A DNA stretch of 64,000 bases from Prosopocoilus inquinatus (GCA_036172665.1 CM069876.1:3844001-3908000); one strand, 5' to 3'. Shown: positions 1-12,221, counted from the first letter of the stretch. Notes: generated by a model from the sequence alone, not told the origin. Translations and numbers: made by a program.

Positions 1-2020
1 ATTTTTAAAAATCATTAACTGCACGAATGCGAAGAATTTAAGACGTATTTATTATTTATTTTGAGTTTCTAACCTCACACTACCTGACGCCATTGCGGAC
101 AGATTACTTTAAAGCGGTGTGAAAGTGACAATTTTTCGATGTTGCCAAACTTTAATTAGTTAATCAGATATTAACATAATAGTTTTTTGATTTGTGAAAC
201 AGCATCAAATTTTTAACGCTGATTAAACTTAACGGTTGATTAGTTAATCAACGCTTTAACAGAGCTTTGTGAAACCGGCCATAAATGTTGTAAATTATGG
301 GCGTTAACGAAATTCAGTGCAAGAAGTTACCAAATCCAAAACAGTTTCCTACTATTCTTCAGGACTTAAACATATTTTCTAAATTTAAACTTCATGCTTA
401 AAAAAAAAATCAAATGCCCACAACCACCGACTCACAATATCTCGAAAACTTACAAACGTGGCTTAGCTACTTTTTGTACTGACTCTGTTAACTGTTTCCA
501 GTCTTGGCAGTGAACGTTTGGCCTCGATTTGGTATTTTAGACTCTATTAAAGAAATGCAGTTTATTGAGCGTCGCGGTGCTTTAAATACTCATAGTTATT
601 AACGATACGTACACGGACGAGAAACCTTGCACTAACAAATCACTCTGTAGCTCGTTAGATTAGGCTTATTCAAATATTTGTGGTGATATATCGAGTCACC
701 GAGGTTAGGACAGGTGACTCTTAATGTAAACAAGACGCCAGCAACTCTCGTGAGCAAGATGCCTTGGCGCTCTCGTCAATCATCCGGTTGGACACTAATT
801 CCCATTACACGGACAGCAATAGGCGGATAATAGTGAACCTTATCTACCACAAAAAGAGGGATGATGATAACTATGCGGAGCTCGCATTTTAAATGGTGAC
901 AGAAATAGAGCCCGTCGGCGATCGATCTTCCCAGGCTGTTAACCTTTGTAACGTGCCGATTAATGCCTGAAACATGTTCAAAACTAAATTCTTTACGTCC
1001 ACTACAGGTTCTGAAATTAATACGCAATTTGTCTCATATCTTTGCTGAAAATATTGCGTAAACACAATACTAAATTTTCTTCTGCACGGTCGTTTCAAAG
1101 TACTAGAGGAGACATTTACAAGGCAATCAAAGCGTTTCTTGTACAATGAATTTATTTCAGAAAATGCAATAATCCGAGTTATATGACTGTAAGCGCTGCG
1201 GTGAAACAGTTTATCACAATGTTGCGATGTAAACATTTGGTTGATACGTGTGTGTGTGTGTGTTTTCTAGAAACAACAATATTTACGTGGAGAATGTTCA
1301 GCAAATTTAAGTGTTAGACTACGGTAAAATTACTGAATTCATTGTTAATTATCATTCAGCTTTTGTTCCTTGAGGAATTTAAAATGAATTCGTGTGCTTG
1401 ATGCTCGTTGATAATTCCGCCTGCTTGGCTCATAATGATTTAAGAGGAGCGAGCGTTTAAGACGCTGATTTCATAAGCATCCATTAAGCTATTATACAAT
1501 ATAAGTTTGTTAGCTGCCAGTTTCGCAGCACAATACACACGGATATTCTTGCCGAAGGTAAGTAGAACTCTCAGAAATAACAAGCTTGAAGAGGCATGTA
1601 AAGCTGCAATCTGCGAAAGTGGATACTTGAGATTTTGTTGCAGACGGAATTTATAAAATATGTATATTTATAAGTCTGTTCGCTATCTACTGTCGTCGTT
1701 CTTTTCAAGTGATCATTGCTAAATATGCTAAGTATAAGTTTCGATTTGTTTCTCTAAAATATATACAGTAATTTTCATATCCTATCAAAAATCTTAACAT
1801 AACATTCTTCATAATCTGTAGTACCTCATTTATAAGAAGAAAAAACAGGATTTAAACCCGAAAGAAATTTTAAGAAAGTGAGCCATTAAGTTTATTATTC
1901 CCTCTCAGAATTTTTTTTAAGTAAATTTACATTATTGTAAAAAGCTGTTCTTGTTTACATAAGCTCAAGACACTGGGCAATCTCTTTCAAATTTCCTAGG
2001 TACAGCGTAAAGCGTTTATA
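1..2020. other. Intergenic/repeat-like stretch, no supported gene
   Basis: No recognisable protein domain. Two overlapping minus-strand frames (776-1236) stay open for 83 and 115 residues but match no family I know. The first 300 bases carry short inverted words around TTAGTTAATCA and the phrase TTTGTGAAACCGGCC, which gives them the look of an old non-autonomous element. A short GT microsatellite lies near 1250. Otherwise nothing is seen. Confidence 0.5.
1248..1263. repeat. (GT)n microsatellite
   Basis: About eight GT dinucleotides in a row within otherwise unremarkable sequence. Confidence 0.9.
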
Positions 2021-2258
2021 TAGGGTGACTGGTAAGTCGTGTTAGCAGAACTCATTTATAATTGATTTAACCATAGTATACATTTTACAAAATGCAACAG
2101 TTTCTGAGATATTTTAATTTTTTTTTTATTCCTAAAAATACGCTCCCTACTACCATTTATCTAGAATTACTCAGAAACAACAAAAATTGAAACTATTGCA
2201 TTTTGTATAAAGCAAATCAATTGCAAATGAGTTCTACTAACACGTCCTCAAAACAATA
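2021..2258. mobile_element. Foldback MITE-like element
   Basis: The two ends are long imperfect inverted repeats of about 80 bases each. The left arm from about 2037 (GTCGTGTTAGCAGAACTCAT) is matched by the reverse complement of the right arm ending near 2246 (CGTGTTAGTAGAACTCATTT). Both arms then continue through a shared ATTGATTT word and a shared ACAAAATGCAA word. There is no coding capacity. The right end directly abuts the TA-flanked element starting at 2261, so the two were probably joined by an insertion at the TATA at 2257-2260. The superfamily is unknown. Confidence 0.6.
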
Positions 2259-2260
2259 TA

Positions 2261-3606
2261 CAGCGTGGCTCTAAACCTATGTCTTTAATTGAAACCACAT
2301 ATAGTGGTCAAGGAAAGAAGCAAAATTTGTTATACCACTGTTGGTCAGGTAGCAATAATAACGTAGATAAAAATTATTTTACTTTTTCATAGAAATTGTT
2401 TGAGGATCGCTGAAAGCAGCTTAAATGTTCCGGCGGAGCTTGGTCTTCAACTATTCTCCGACGTTCGTGGCCATAAAAAGTCATAAAAACGCAGACCTTG
2501 ACCTAATGCACAGATATTGTACTTAAGGCAGGTCAAGTATCGTGTTTTTTGTTAATTTTAAAAGCAGATAAATTTTGTAACTAGGTAAGTTCTTAATACT
2601 TTAAAATATTCTGTGCTTGTTGCATTAATTGATAATTATTTTTGTGCTAGTCCGTACTTTAACAGTTACATTAAAAAAAATCAATCTAAACGCTATCGAA
2701 AAAGTGGAAATTCTTACATCATTTTAATTTGTAAATTACCAACTTACAATGTTGATTACTAAAGTTTATTGTATTTGTACAGCAAGAATAAATTTGTTTC
2801 TTTATTAAAACTTCGAATAAACGACGAAATAAACGTCTGCACTAGGCGAGAGCTTTTTGTGTCTTTACGATTTAAGCCGATTCAGAAATTTAGGTTCAAT
2901 AGTATCCTTATAAAAGCATGTGTTTTGTGTTGGAATGTTAACAATTAATAAAATAATTCGACTGAGAGCTACCCAAGTTTTTCAATCATTTATTTTGAAC
3001 CCATAGATTAATGTGTGTACAGGCAATCTGATTTATTTAGATTTTTCATCGTACTCATACTCCAATTCTTGCTTTCCGTTTTTACCAATAGAAATAGTTT
3101 CTGCTCTTGCAAACTTATTGTGCAGTTATTAGCGCGATAATTAAAAAATAATTTCACGCATTTTCAAAGCAGTTACAAAACTAGCGTACGAAGATGTTTA
3201 ATTACTTCAGCAAAAGTCTAACGATGATTAGGTACTCGTTTTTAATATAATTGTTATTGTCTGTTACAAAGACGTGCGTAAACAAACGTTCTTACTTATC
3301 GCATGTTGAAAATACAAATAAACATGCCCACGTCCGCAAGTCGGATTCATATTCGTATACAGTAAGACCTTGACCGAGTTCTTCTAAACGTAAGTAAAAA
3401 GTTTTATTGCTGTTTATTGCATTTATCGGAATAAATTGCTGAAACAAGTCGTAAACCAAGCAGAGGTTTCAAGACAATGGTACCGCGCTCGTTTGTGGCA
3501 GGTCAGTTTTTCATTTTTGGGCAAAAAATTCAGATTTTCAGAAATAATCTCTCATGTAATGAGGAACTTACAATTTCATTTAAAAACAGAGATTTTGAGA
3601 CACTTG
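2261..3606 (+). mobile_element. 1.35-kb TA-flanked non-autonomous element, copy A
   Basis: Flanked by TA on both sides (2259-2260 and 3607-3608). The ends form an imperfect terminal inverted repeat of about 40 bases: the left end begins CAGCGTGGCTCTAAACC, and the reverse complement of the right end begins CAAGTGTCTCAAAATCTC. Both ends then carry a TTTAA(T/A)TGAAA word. Nearly the whole element is present in reverse orientation at 19451-20802. The interior is AT-rich with no long reading frame. The 72-85 residue frames at 3436-3734 cross the element boundary and are not credible genes. TA targets suggest the Tc1/mariner group, which is an inference. Confidence 0.75.
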
Positions 3607-3608
3607 TA

Positions 3609-6540
3609 CAAACCTCTGTTCGGAAACGCTTATATTTCGAAGTACTGGTTGTAAAAGTAAAACTTAAAAGATTTTTAATTTTTCTTATTTTCTATCGCTT
3701 CTTTCTAACAATAAACAACAAAAAATATCGATAAATTTAAGCCGCTCAGCTTTTAAATTGATGAAACGGATACAAATCTGTACGATTTTATTGTATCATA
3801 TTTTGTTTCACTGTTTTACACTCTCCTAAAACTCCATATACCTTTTCCTGGTATCATTTTATATGACAATGTAAAACATAATGTTCCTTATAATAAAATG
3901 TTACGCCAGTCGATGGCTTTTAAGATATCCATACAATTGAATAAGAGGCGTTAGCTAAGGAAATACCGAAAATGAATGATATGATGAAGAAATATTGCAA
4001 TTTATTAAGAAAACTTAGTTTATACAGTCAATCAGGGTCAAAACTATGACTTTTTTGTCAAAAGTACATGACTTTAAGGTTATAAAAAGTCGTTGCCACT
4101 CAGTATGATCTTTTAAGTCTCAGGGGTTGCTAAGGATAAGGGATGCATTTGTCGTAGTGGGCGGGAGCGGTGACATGTTGTCGAGAGTACGATGGCTTTT
4201 TGGCGGCGGTCTCTTAGCGCCGTTGAATAATGGATGGCGCTGGAGATTGCTGGACATTGCCGGACACGGGTCACACCGAGTATCTCGTATTCAGGACAGC
4301 TCGGTAAACTGCAACACCCAAGTATCTGCCGAAGACTCTGCGCGAAGCATTATAAATATTTAACTTCCGAAGCTCTCATAATAACAAAACCAATTAAATC
4401 CGCTCTTTGTGAACGGTTTCGGTTGAGCGCCAGAAGTATAATGTCCGGTCGACTTGAATGGCGTCAATGTAAAGTTTCAAAGCACTTGAAGCAAAGCATA
4501 AGTTGTGCAAAGCTCTGCTGCGATCGCACGTCGGTTGGCGACAGATAACAATAATCCTTCCACACTGCAAGTGCTCCATGTACGCTTCATTTCTGCCAAC
4601 TGTAATCACTTGTTAATTATGATACTACCGCCGTTTATTACTACCGGCCAAGTACCACAGGATTAAGGAAGATTTACTGGTAACAACACCAAAACATTAA
4701 CGACAAGTTACTAAGTAATGCTCTTTCTGCAGAAACTACTAATTGTACATATGTATAAATGTTGTCACTTACGTTACCTCGATTTAAAACTGCGTACAGT
4801 ACTATACTGAAATGACAAATTTCGCTGGAGAAAAAATAGTAAATTGAGGCAGATCTATTAGATTTTGAAGAAGAGTAAGGAATAAAGATAATCTGGAATG
4901 GATACGTGTTTATACAGTCTGTCTAAGTTAAAATTCTCAATATGAGAACCTACGTAATTGGAAGTGTTGCATACAGGGTAGGGCAGAATAATTTAAATTA
5001 AATGACGTAATTAATCCTTTTATTATTGTTTTTTTTTTAATTATGCGCTGTCTCCTACCGATAATATTTGCGGATAATGGGACAAATAAAACAAAAACGA
5101 GTATAGTTACAGATTAGGTAGCTGTTGTACTGTCATCGGGTTCAAAGTTTCACTGGAGTCCGATGCGCATGCACAGCTTGCAGAAGATTAATTGGGCAAC
5201 AATCGATCTAATAAACTGCAATAAGCGTAGACCAAATTAAAAATACCTCCGTTAATTTACCTCCCAGTAAAACGAATATGTCTAAATCTAACTGTTCGTT
5301 TAAGAATAAATTACAATTTAGTACTTCAGAAGATACGTCGAGTCTCTCTACTTCTAGGCAAACTGTTTTAATTGAATCCTGCAACCCTAATTGCGCAGGT
5401 TCACGGGATCAATGAACATACACAACTTGCTTCGAACATGTTGCTCTCGGTAATGGCGAAATTACGACACTCCAAAGCGTATTTCTATTTATTTCCGTTG
5501 CTTGTACGTATCAAGATGGCCTAACCAATCGAAAAACGGTGACGTTAAGAACGTTGCCTTGTTGGTAATTGGTTTTTTACCAAGAAGTAATGTGCACTTT
5601 AGGGGTTACGTAGCCAGAATTAATATAAGAGAAAATGCGTCATGTCATTATCAATATAAAACACACTTACATGTCAAATTCAAGAAGCACTATTACGACA
5701 TGAGTTCACGCACTACAATCAGGATATCAATGAACTCTCCCTCTTATCGCAACATCTATCGATACATATGCCTAGAGTTGACGTACTTTCCGCTGTGCGT
5801 GTGCGGTGTATGTACCGCTGTGTTATTGAAGGTTTTCTATCAAAGCTTTCTTTGCAATGTAGTAATTATTAACTAATTATTTCTTCTGTTACAATATTTG
5901 AGGAAAAAAACCAAATAAGGAGCTAGCAACTCAACCTATGCTCAAAGGTCATTTCCGGAAACAAAAGCGACGTTGCCACGTCTACATGCCAGCCAACGCG
6001 GAGGCGCTCGCGCTGTTGCCGAAACCTGTTCGATGGATTCTAACAGTAACAAGACACTTACAACCCTCATTTATGGTTTAAATGTTTAAATGATATAGAT
6101 ATTGCAGAGGATATGAAACAAATAAGAAAGCTTTTCAAAAACGAACTAAAATAGTAATTTATTGACTTACTTGACGTTTCGCAATTCTCACGAGCAAGAA
6201 CCATCTAAAAATAAGATGTAGATATTGATTTTAAAGAGATTTAATGAACACGCGAAGCTAGGTAACATTAACAAATTTTTAGGTTTTTGTACTTTTGTTA
6301 TTAATATCTGTCATCCCAGTGAATAAGTGATTAAGTCAAATTTCCCTACTTATCAGAGCAGGTTGTTTTCGATTTATAATTTCACATTGTTTGTTATAAC
6401 AACATGATTGTTCTTGCTGTGCCAGCAATTATTAAATTATTCTGTGTATTTTGTCATTTTGATTTTTGTGTCTCGTGTAACATGTTTTTATAGCTATCAA
6501 TTAACTGACAGTGATCAATTTTATCAAGTTTACTTTGATT
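3609..6540. other. Intergenic stretch, no supported gene
   Basis: AT-rich DNA with scattered short open frames (4127-4609 both strands, 5502-5876) that show no motif. The phrase TACAGGGTAGGGCAG at about 4973 resembles the TA-CAGGGT ends of other elements in this window. No second end was found. Confidence 0.45.
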
Positions 6541-6887
6541 TAGTTTTAGGGTCAGATTAAAACAATGTTCAGATCCATATTAACTTCCGGCTGTGTTTCA
6601 TGGATACAAACGAGTAGCCTGAAAAGAAAAATAGAAGTACACAAATGGAATACTTCCGTACAGCCATAGAAGTTACATTGAATGATAGAATAAAAAGTGC
6701 AGATATTAGAGGAGAGCTTGGAGTAGAATCAGTGTTAGAATACATAGAAAAAATATTAGGTTAAAGTTAGGTTTTGAAATAGATAGCAATTTTTTAATTG
6801 CTTTTCTGAACCTCAAGTACGTTTTATTTTTCTATGTGTTTACATGTTGACCAATAAGGCAAATAAAGGCATTATTATTATTAAATA
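6541..6887 (+). mobile_element. 3' tail of an RTE-like non-LTR retrotransposon (5'-truncated)
   Basis: A short open frame at 6651-6764 reads as the extreme C-terminus of a non-LTR pol protein. It contains the phrases DRIKSADIRGELGVESVLE and YIEKI, a pattern I associate with RTE-type elements (roughly D-R-I/V-R-S-x-x-I-R-x-x-L-x-V-E-x-L). It is followed by about 100 bases of untranslated DNA with AATAAA near 6861. The element ends in a short (ATT)n tail at 6869-6887, as non-LTR elements commonly do. Nothing 5' of about 6540 is recognisable, so this is a 5'-truncated insertion. The clade call is the weak part. Confidence 0.55.
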
Positions 6888-8390
6888 ACATGGGCTTTTA
6901 ATTTTAAATTATCTCTAAAAGAATAAAACTTGCAACAAAATTCAGACTCTGTGGTGAATTTATGCACAACAAATTAAAATTACTACTAAGATTAATTTAA
7001 TTGTAAATTAAATTAGATTAATTTAATTGTAAATTAAATTAATCGCTTGGTTTGTGTATTCATGCAACAAATTAAATTCTCCTTTAGTTTGCTGTTTTTC
7101 TAAATATAAAAATTTTGAATTTACCGCTCTTTCCTTATTGCTCCTATGTAATACGTACGCCGACGCGAGCGCTAACTACTATATTCTTAACGTGAACAGA
7201 GTATAGGTTACGGTTTATAAATATTATCCTTTTCAGATTTCTTCATAAATTTTAGTCGTTTATCAAAAGAGGCAGAGAGAATGAAGATTATAAATGTACA
7301 TTTAAAAGAGGGACGAAGTCTATTTAAAAAAATAATGAATGAAATAGTAGATCGGATGTAAGATTCCGTTTATCAATGTCCCGGTTAATCAATCACTTTA
7401 AATTTGTGGACACGCGAGATTTGAGCGTTTAATGAGGGAACACTGGCGCCACTGGCGGCTCAAAAAACAAAGATATCGGCGATACGGACCGAATCAGATC
7501 TCCGGCGCGATAAAGCTAGAACACGGAAAGCACATTCGACAACGGAAAGTATAAGGTGTCCGGATTTGGGCGACAAAAAATGACCGCTGCAAAAAAAGGA
7601 TTGGAGTGTGGAACAAGACAAAAGAGGAGATTTACGAGAGGCCGCTTCTTCTAATGGGTGGCGCGCCTTACTTAATTACATCACCACCTCAGTCGGAACA
7701 CTCAAAGTCTCGTATAAATAAAAGAAACACCGAGCGTTTTTTGTATGGTTTTACATGCTGAAGCGGAGTCGATATAACGACTGGACCGCTTGCCATACAA
7801 TTCATGTCGTTTTGTTCCAAATAAACCAAGCAACTTTTAAGTTATTTGTCTGCCAGGCTAAATGAGAATCCAACGCAAACCATATACAGGGTGCGGATAA
7901 AGTCTGGAACAAAATTCATAATTCCGTCATCTTGAGTTTAATGAAAAAATCCTGAAACAGGTCGATTTAGGTTTTGTCTCGTGCATAGTGAATTTGATTC
8001 CGTGGTCATTTGATTGCACCCATGTGTGACATCAGTTTTTTGAAATGGTAACCCCCCTTGTCGTTAGGTCCATTCCATTGTCTATACAACGGTTTAAAAA
8101 GTTTGGTTTCTTACATAACAATTTCTTCGAGAAAAATACTTTCGATTTTCAAAAAATTTAATTTTTATTGCTGTGATAAACTAATCAAAAATTGTCAAAA
8201 CATTAGATAAATTATCGTCCTAGGTGTACCTCGGATTGTCTTCAATCGAGACGTCGAGCAGACTGGAACACTCGAGATAAGAAAAACAAAAAAGAACTCT
8301 ACAGGCCTCAACGCTTGTACGTAGTACCGAATGATTTTTTTAAATTTACGGTCTAGTCCGTCATGATTTTTTTTCGCGAATGAAAAACTA
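6888..8390. other. Intergenic stretch with a GC-richer block and one TE-like end
   Basis: At 7000-7045 an AT-rich palindromic unit (ATTAATTTAATTGTAAATTA) is repeated twice in tandem. From 7420 to 7740 the DNA is clearly GC-richer, and TATAAATA at 7713-7720 could be a core promoter, although no gene follows. At about 7885 the sequence TATACAGGGTGCGGATAAAG resembles a DNA-transposon terminus. The region 8195-8443 on the minus strand is open for 82 residues without any recognisable motif. Confidence 0.4.
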
Positions 8391-8393
8391 TGA

Positions 8394-9453
8394 CCAATTA
8401 GTTTATTACCGTTTTTATCCAAACTCTTCGAGAGTGTTATCACAGAACAACTTACAGATTACCTTAATTTTGGTGGTATTATGCCAGATACTCAATCCGG
8501 TTTTCGGAAAGGCCACAGCTGTGCGACTGCTTTGCTGAAAGTAACTGATGATATATTTCAAGCGACTGACAAAGGACTTATCACGGTACTTACCTTATTA
8601 GATTTCAGGAGGGCATTCGATACAGTACAGCATGACATACTACATTCAATTTTATTGCATGTTGGCTTAAGTGATAATGCTGCTAATTTAATCAAATCAT
8701 ATATCTTTGAACGTAAGCAAACTGTTATTATTGGTAACCAACGTTCCTCTCCTTTAGCGGTTTTACAAGGAGTACCACAAGGCTCTATTATTGGACCTAT
8801 CTTATTTTGTTGTTATACATTTAAATTTCTGTCTGCACTAAAACATTGTACTGCTCATGTCTACGCGGACGATACTCAGCTGTACTACTCCTTGGAACCT
8901 GCTGACTGGAAGGCTGCCACTCTGAAAATCAACACAGATCTTGGGGCTTTGTTTTCGATTACTCAGGATCATTCTCTGAAACTTAATCCAAATAAATCTA
9001 AAGTCATCCTTTTTGGTAAAAAGAAATCCTGTGATAATCTCTCAAATATCATTCAGATTTGTATTAATGGCGTTAAGATTCCGTTTGTAACAAAAGTCAA
9101 GAATCTGGGTTTAATAATGGACAATAGTTTCCGGTACCACAGTCAGATTGCTAAAAACATTAGTAATGCTTATCTCTTTTTTTAAAGAAAATTTTTCCTT
9201 TTAGATCTGTCTTAAACAGGGATATAAAAAGACGCTTATATGAAGCATTTGTCCTTTCCCAATTTACTTATTGCACTCCAGTATATCATACAGCCTTGGA
9301 TTCCATAACTATCTACCGTATTCAGAAAATACAAAATTCCTGTTTAATGTTAATCTATGGAATCAGAAAATATGATCATATTTCCCATAAACTCAAGGAA
9401 ATAAACTGGCTGAACATGAAAAACCGGAGAGAACTTCAAACTTTAAATCTATT
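8394..9453 (+). pseudogene. Non-LTR retrotransposon reverse transcriptase, 5' exon-side part
   Basis: This is the reverse transcriptase part of a non-LTR retrotransposon (Jockey/CR1-like), which would copy its own RNA at a nicked chromosomal target. Translation from 8394 runs without a stop through LPFLSKLFESVITEQ, then QSGFRKGHSCATALL, the block FRRAFDTVQHD, the block GVPQGSIIGPILF, and the catalytic YADD with flanking VYADDTQLYYS. The frame ends early at 9185 because one T is missing from the T-run near 9176-9182. After that base the frame resumes (RDIKRRLYEAFVLSQFTYC, then NRRELQTLNLL) up to 9453. Upstream of 8394 a one-base loss breaks the expected N-Y-R-P-I motif, and earlier sequence is not recognised. 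The frame continues after a PLE insertion at 11610. Confidence 0.85.
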
Positions 9454-9557
9454 AGGAAGTAAGTTGAAAATCTAACGGGATATGGTCACTGGACGATTAG
9501 TAAAAGGCAACTCCTTTGTTTAAGGCCTCAATATTTCGTTGTATTTAACAACTTCAT
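9452..9557. repeat. PLE-1 inverted repeat, left arm (106 bp)
   Basis: Matches the reverse complement of 11456-11561 base for base over 106 positions as read by eye. It lies at the 3' side of the PLE protein gene and overlaps a hammerhead-like motif in sense orientation. The first two bases also belong to the target repeat. Confidence 0.9.
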
Positions 9558-9564
9558 GAGGAGG
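9526..9564 (-). ncRNA. Hammerhead-ribozyme-like motif, mutated core (PLE-1)
   Basis: Read on the minus strand: CTCATGA, a hairpin GTTGT/ACAAC, then GAAA, and a closing stem CCTC/GAGG. The layout is that of a type I hammerhead with a minimal stem III. The core has C where the consensus CTGANGA has G at the third position, so cleavage is unlikely. It sits downstream of the GIY-YIG coding region, as in the other PLE copies here. Confidence 0.6.
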
Positions 9565-9824
9565 TTTACTATAAAGTTAACAAGAGGTTAAATAATCCAA
9601 ATCTTAAGGTTACACTACTTACAACTAGAGATGGATGAATTGGTCAACAAATACAATCATTGAAGCCACAATTGGGCTGTGATTACATGTTAAAATTACA
9701 AGAAAAATAAAAACGTCGTACTACGTTACTTAAGTCAGACATGTGCGCAAGAACAATGGCGGAATTGGCGGTAATTGTCAAAGCATCAAGTAACCAACTG
9801 AACAACTTAAGAAAACTAATTACC

Positions 9825-11320
9825 CTAAGTAACGAAATGAGGGAAGTTCATAAAAAAAAAATTAACTGAATTGAAAACTATTTTGATGATTTTTTTTTTA
9901 TTTTTAACAAACCTAAGAATATGAGCATAAATGTTGCTGATGTTGTCAATATCCGACCTGAAATTGACAGAATGTTCATTCTTTTGAATATGAATCATTT
10001 CTAAGAAAAGTCTGTTCTTTAGATTTTTTTCCAGGGTTAAAATGCTAGTATTGTCAAAATCAAATCGGTGATCACTTTCCACAGCATGAGATGCCAAGGC
10101 ACAAGCTACCTTCCCTGTTCTAATGTCGCTTTTATGTTGGGAAATGCGATTTTTTAACCATTGTCCCGTTTGCCCAATGTATTCTTTTTTGCAATCAGTA
10201 CATGGTATTGAGTAAACTAGACCGCTGTTAAACAGAAAAGGTGTCTTGTCCATTGTTTTAGTGAAAACACTATTGATAGTATGATTATTATATTGTACAA
10301 TGTTCAAAAATTTAAAATCTTTAAAAATATTGATGACTTTATTACTTAAGGAGTTAATGTGTATTAATTTTCTGAATTTCCTATCATTATTGTTATCATC
10401 CAGATGACATGGCAATTTGTTGTTTTGGTAAATTAATCTGTAAGTTAATGCTTTGGGGAAACCATTATTAGTGAAAAGTTTGAATAGTTTATCTAAATTT
10501 TCTTTCAGAAAGACCGGATGACTAATATGAGTAACTCTGTTTTTCATTGAAATAATTACATTCATTTTTTGTTTCATTGTATGGCTAGAATGAAAATTAA
10601 TATATCTGCCAGAGGCTGTTGGTTTTTGATACCAGTTTAGTCGTATACTCTGACCTTCCATTCTAATTACTTGTGTGTCAAGAAAAGGTACACTGTTATT
10701 TTTCTCTTCTTCAATAGAAAATTGTAGGTGTTCATTAAAACTATTGAAAGTGATCAGAATATATTGCAACTGGTCTACAGGAATTGCAGTAATCAAATCG
10801 TCAACATATTTATAAATAAACGGAAGTTGAAACGTTAATTTATCTATAACAAAATCTAATAATTTGTCCATCACCATAAGGGCTAATATGGGGCTAATGG
10901 GGTTATCCATAGGTACACCGAATATTTGTAAGTAAATTACATTATTGAATGAAAAATAATTGTTGTTAAAAATGAAATTCAAACACTTCAAAAATTGTTC
11001 AAGAGTGAGTTTACAATAAGGTTCGATCCTGTGCCAATCCTCTGTGATGATATCAACAACCAAATCAATTGGAATGTTAGTAAACAGTGAAACTACATCT
11101 AGCGAAATCAACACATAATCGTTTGGAAGAATGACATTTTTCATTTGATCTACAAAGTTAAGGGTATCTTTAATATTGTACCTAGTTTTTAAACTGAAGG
11201 CTTTATTAAGTATTTCTGACAAAAATTTGGCTAAATTATAGGTCGTGGATCCGACACTACTGACTATGGGTCTCAAGGGCACATCTGGCTTATGTATCTT
11301 AGGTAAACAGTAAAGTTTAG
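9825..11320 (-). pseudogene. PLE reverse transcriptase with GIY-YIG endonuclease, N-terminally truncated
   Basis: The long frame (485 residues from 11282) starts within the PLE RT motif KPDVPLRPIVSSVGS. An in-frame TAA lies a little upstream, and only a short recognisable stretch (LYCLPKIHKP) precedes it. Next come the block ISLDVVSLFTNIPI, the block GVPMDNPISPILA (family consensus has G-S where this has D-N), and the catalytic YVDD at about residue 165. The C-terminal third holds a GIY-YIG nuclease with PCTDCKKEYIGQTGQWLKNR and a distal glutamate in LFLEMIHIQ. These features are diagnostic of Penelope-like elements. The altered G-S position and the truncation mean the copy is probably inactive. 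Confidence 0.88.
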
Positions 11321-11455
11321 GACAAATTTAGTTGTAAGTAATTAGTTGCTTGAAATTGTCAATGTTTATATTTTCGGTTTGTTTAAACTGTTTAAGAATT
11401 TTGTTAAGTTTAGTTTGCACACTACTAGTAGGGTCTTTGTTGACCTTAACATATG

Positions 11456-11561
11456 ATGAAGTTGTTAAATACAACGAAATATTGAGGCCTTAAACAAAGG
11501 AGTTGCCTTTTACTAATCGTCCAGTGACCATATCCCGTTAGATTTTCAACTTACTTCCTAA
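11456..11561. repeat. PLE-1 inverted repeat, right arm (106 bp)
   Basis: Exact inverted partner of 9452-9557. On this side the hammerhead-like sequence lies on the plus strand (core word ATGATGA at 11453-11459, GAAA at 11475-11478), opposite to the gene. Its first core base differs from the left copy because the repeat boundary falls inside the core. Confidence 0.9.
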
Positions 11562-11609
11562 CTAAGTCTTTGGTCGTGACTTAAAAAAACAAAAAAGTTT
11601 AAATCTATT

Positions 11610-11860
11610 TCACAAAATTATATTGTACAAAAGTCCGCCATATTTGTACAATAAAATACGTTTTCGATCTGATGTTCATAATATAACCACCAGGTTCCAG
11701 GGCCTTTTATATCACCACCACCACATAGGATATCACTTTATGAAAGATCATTTACATGTGCCATTTTCTCCAAGTAAAATGACTACCTCATGAATTTAAA
11801 CTTTTAAATCCAGCCGCTTTCAAATTACATTTAAAAAATATGCTATTCGTGTCGCAGTAA
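11610..11860 (+). pseudogene. Non-LTR retrotransposon pol, C-terminal part after the PLE
   Basis: Continues the frame interrupted at 9453: after the 12-bp target repeat the translation reads FHKIILYKSPPYLYNKI and RFRSDVHNI, typical of the C-terminal region of Jockey/CR1-type proteins. The frame closes at 11791-11793. A one-base shift at about that point reopens HEFKLLNPAAFKLHLKN and ends at TAA 11858-11860, the likely ancestral stop. Confidence 0.8.
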
Positions 11861-12221
11861 AATTAATTGACACAGATTGCTAATTAAAATAAGTATTTTT
11901 TCTTACTGGCTGTTCTTCTCTTCCCTTCGTAATTTCGCTGTTTGTACACAAATGTCAATATTATTTCTTTTATAGTTTTTTTAGCTTTAATAAGCTTAAT
12001 TTAAATTATTTTTAAGTTTTCTTAATTTAGGCATTTTCATATATCTTATTTATCTTTATTACTCAAGGTTAAATTTAAAAGCAGAGAAGCTTGCGCTGAA
12101 TCTGAATTTCGCCTTGCGGTTGTGTATATTCTTTGTTTCTTTATAGCTGTACCATACAGTACTTATTTGTACGTATTTTATGATCTGCACAATAAAGTCA
12201 TTTATTATTATTATTATTTTA
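11861..12221 (+). other. 3' untranslated region and (TTA)n tail of the non-LTR element
   Basis: No coding. AATAAA at 12191-12196 is followed by TTATTATTATTATTATT at about 12202-12218, the microsatellite-type 3' end that many non-LTR elements carry. This marks the right end of the retrotransposon that begins before 8394. Confidence 0.7.

Larger units (their letters stand above)
9454..11597 (-). mobile_element. Penelope-like element (PLE-1) inserted in a non-LTR retrotransposon
   Basis: A 2144-bp insertion is flanked by a perfect 12-bp direct repeat, TTTAAATCTATT, at 9442-9453 and 11598-11609. Removing the insertion and one repeat restores the reading frame of the surrounding non-LTR element, so both ends are certain. 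The element carries an RT plus GIY-YIG protein on the minus strand and a perfect 106-bp inverted repeat at its two ends. It ends at the 11597 side with a 36-base T-rich extension beyond the repeat, a tail of the kind PLEs have. It is 5'-truncated, because the usual N-terminal part of the PLE protein is missing. Confidence 0.92.

Noticed and set aside
776..1236. Overlapping minus-strand frames as a host gene
   Set aside because: The two frames overlap, match no family I know, and neither has supporting splice or start context.
9825..11282. Group II intron or LTR-type reverse transcriptase
   Set aside because: The YVDD context, the TLRPIV-type entry motif and the fused C-terminal GIY-YIG domain identify a Penelope-like element.
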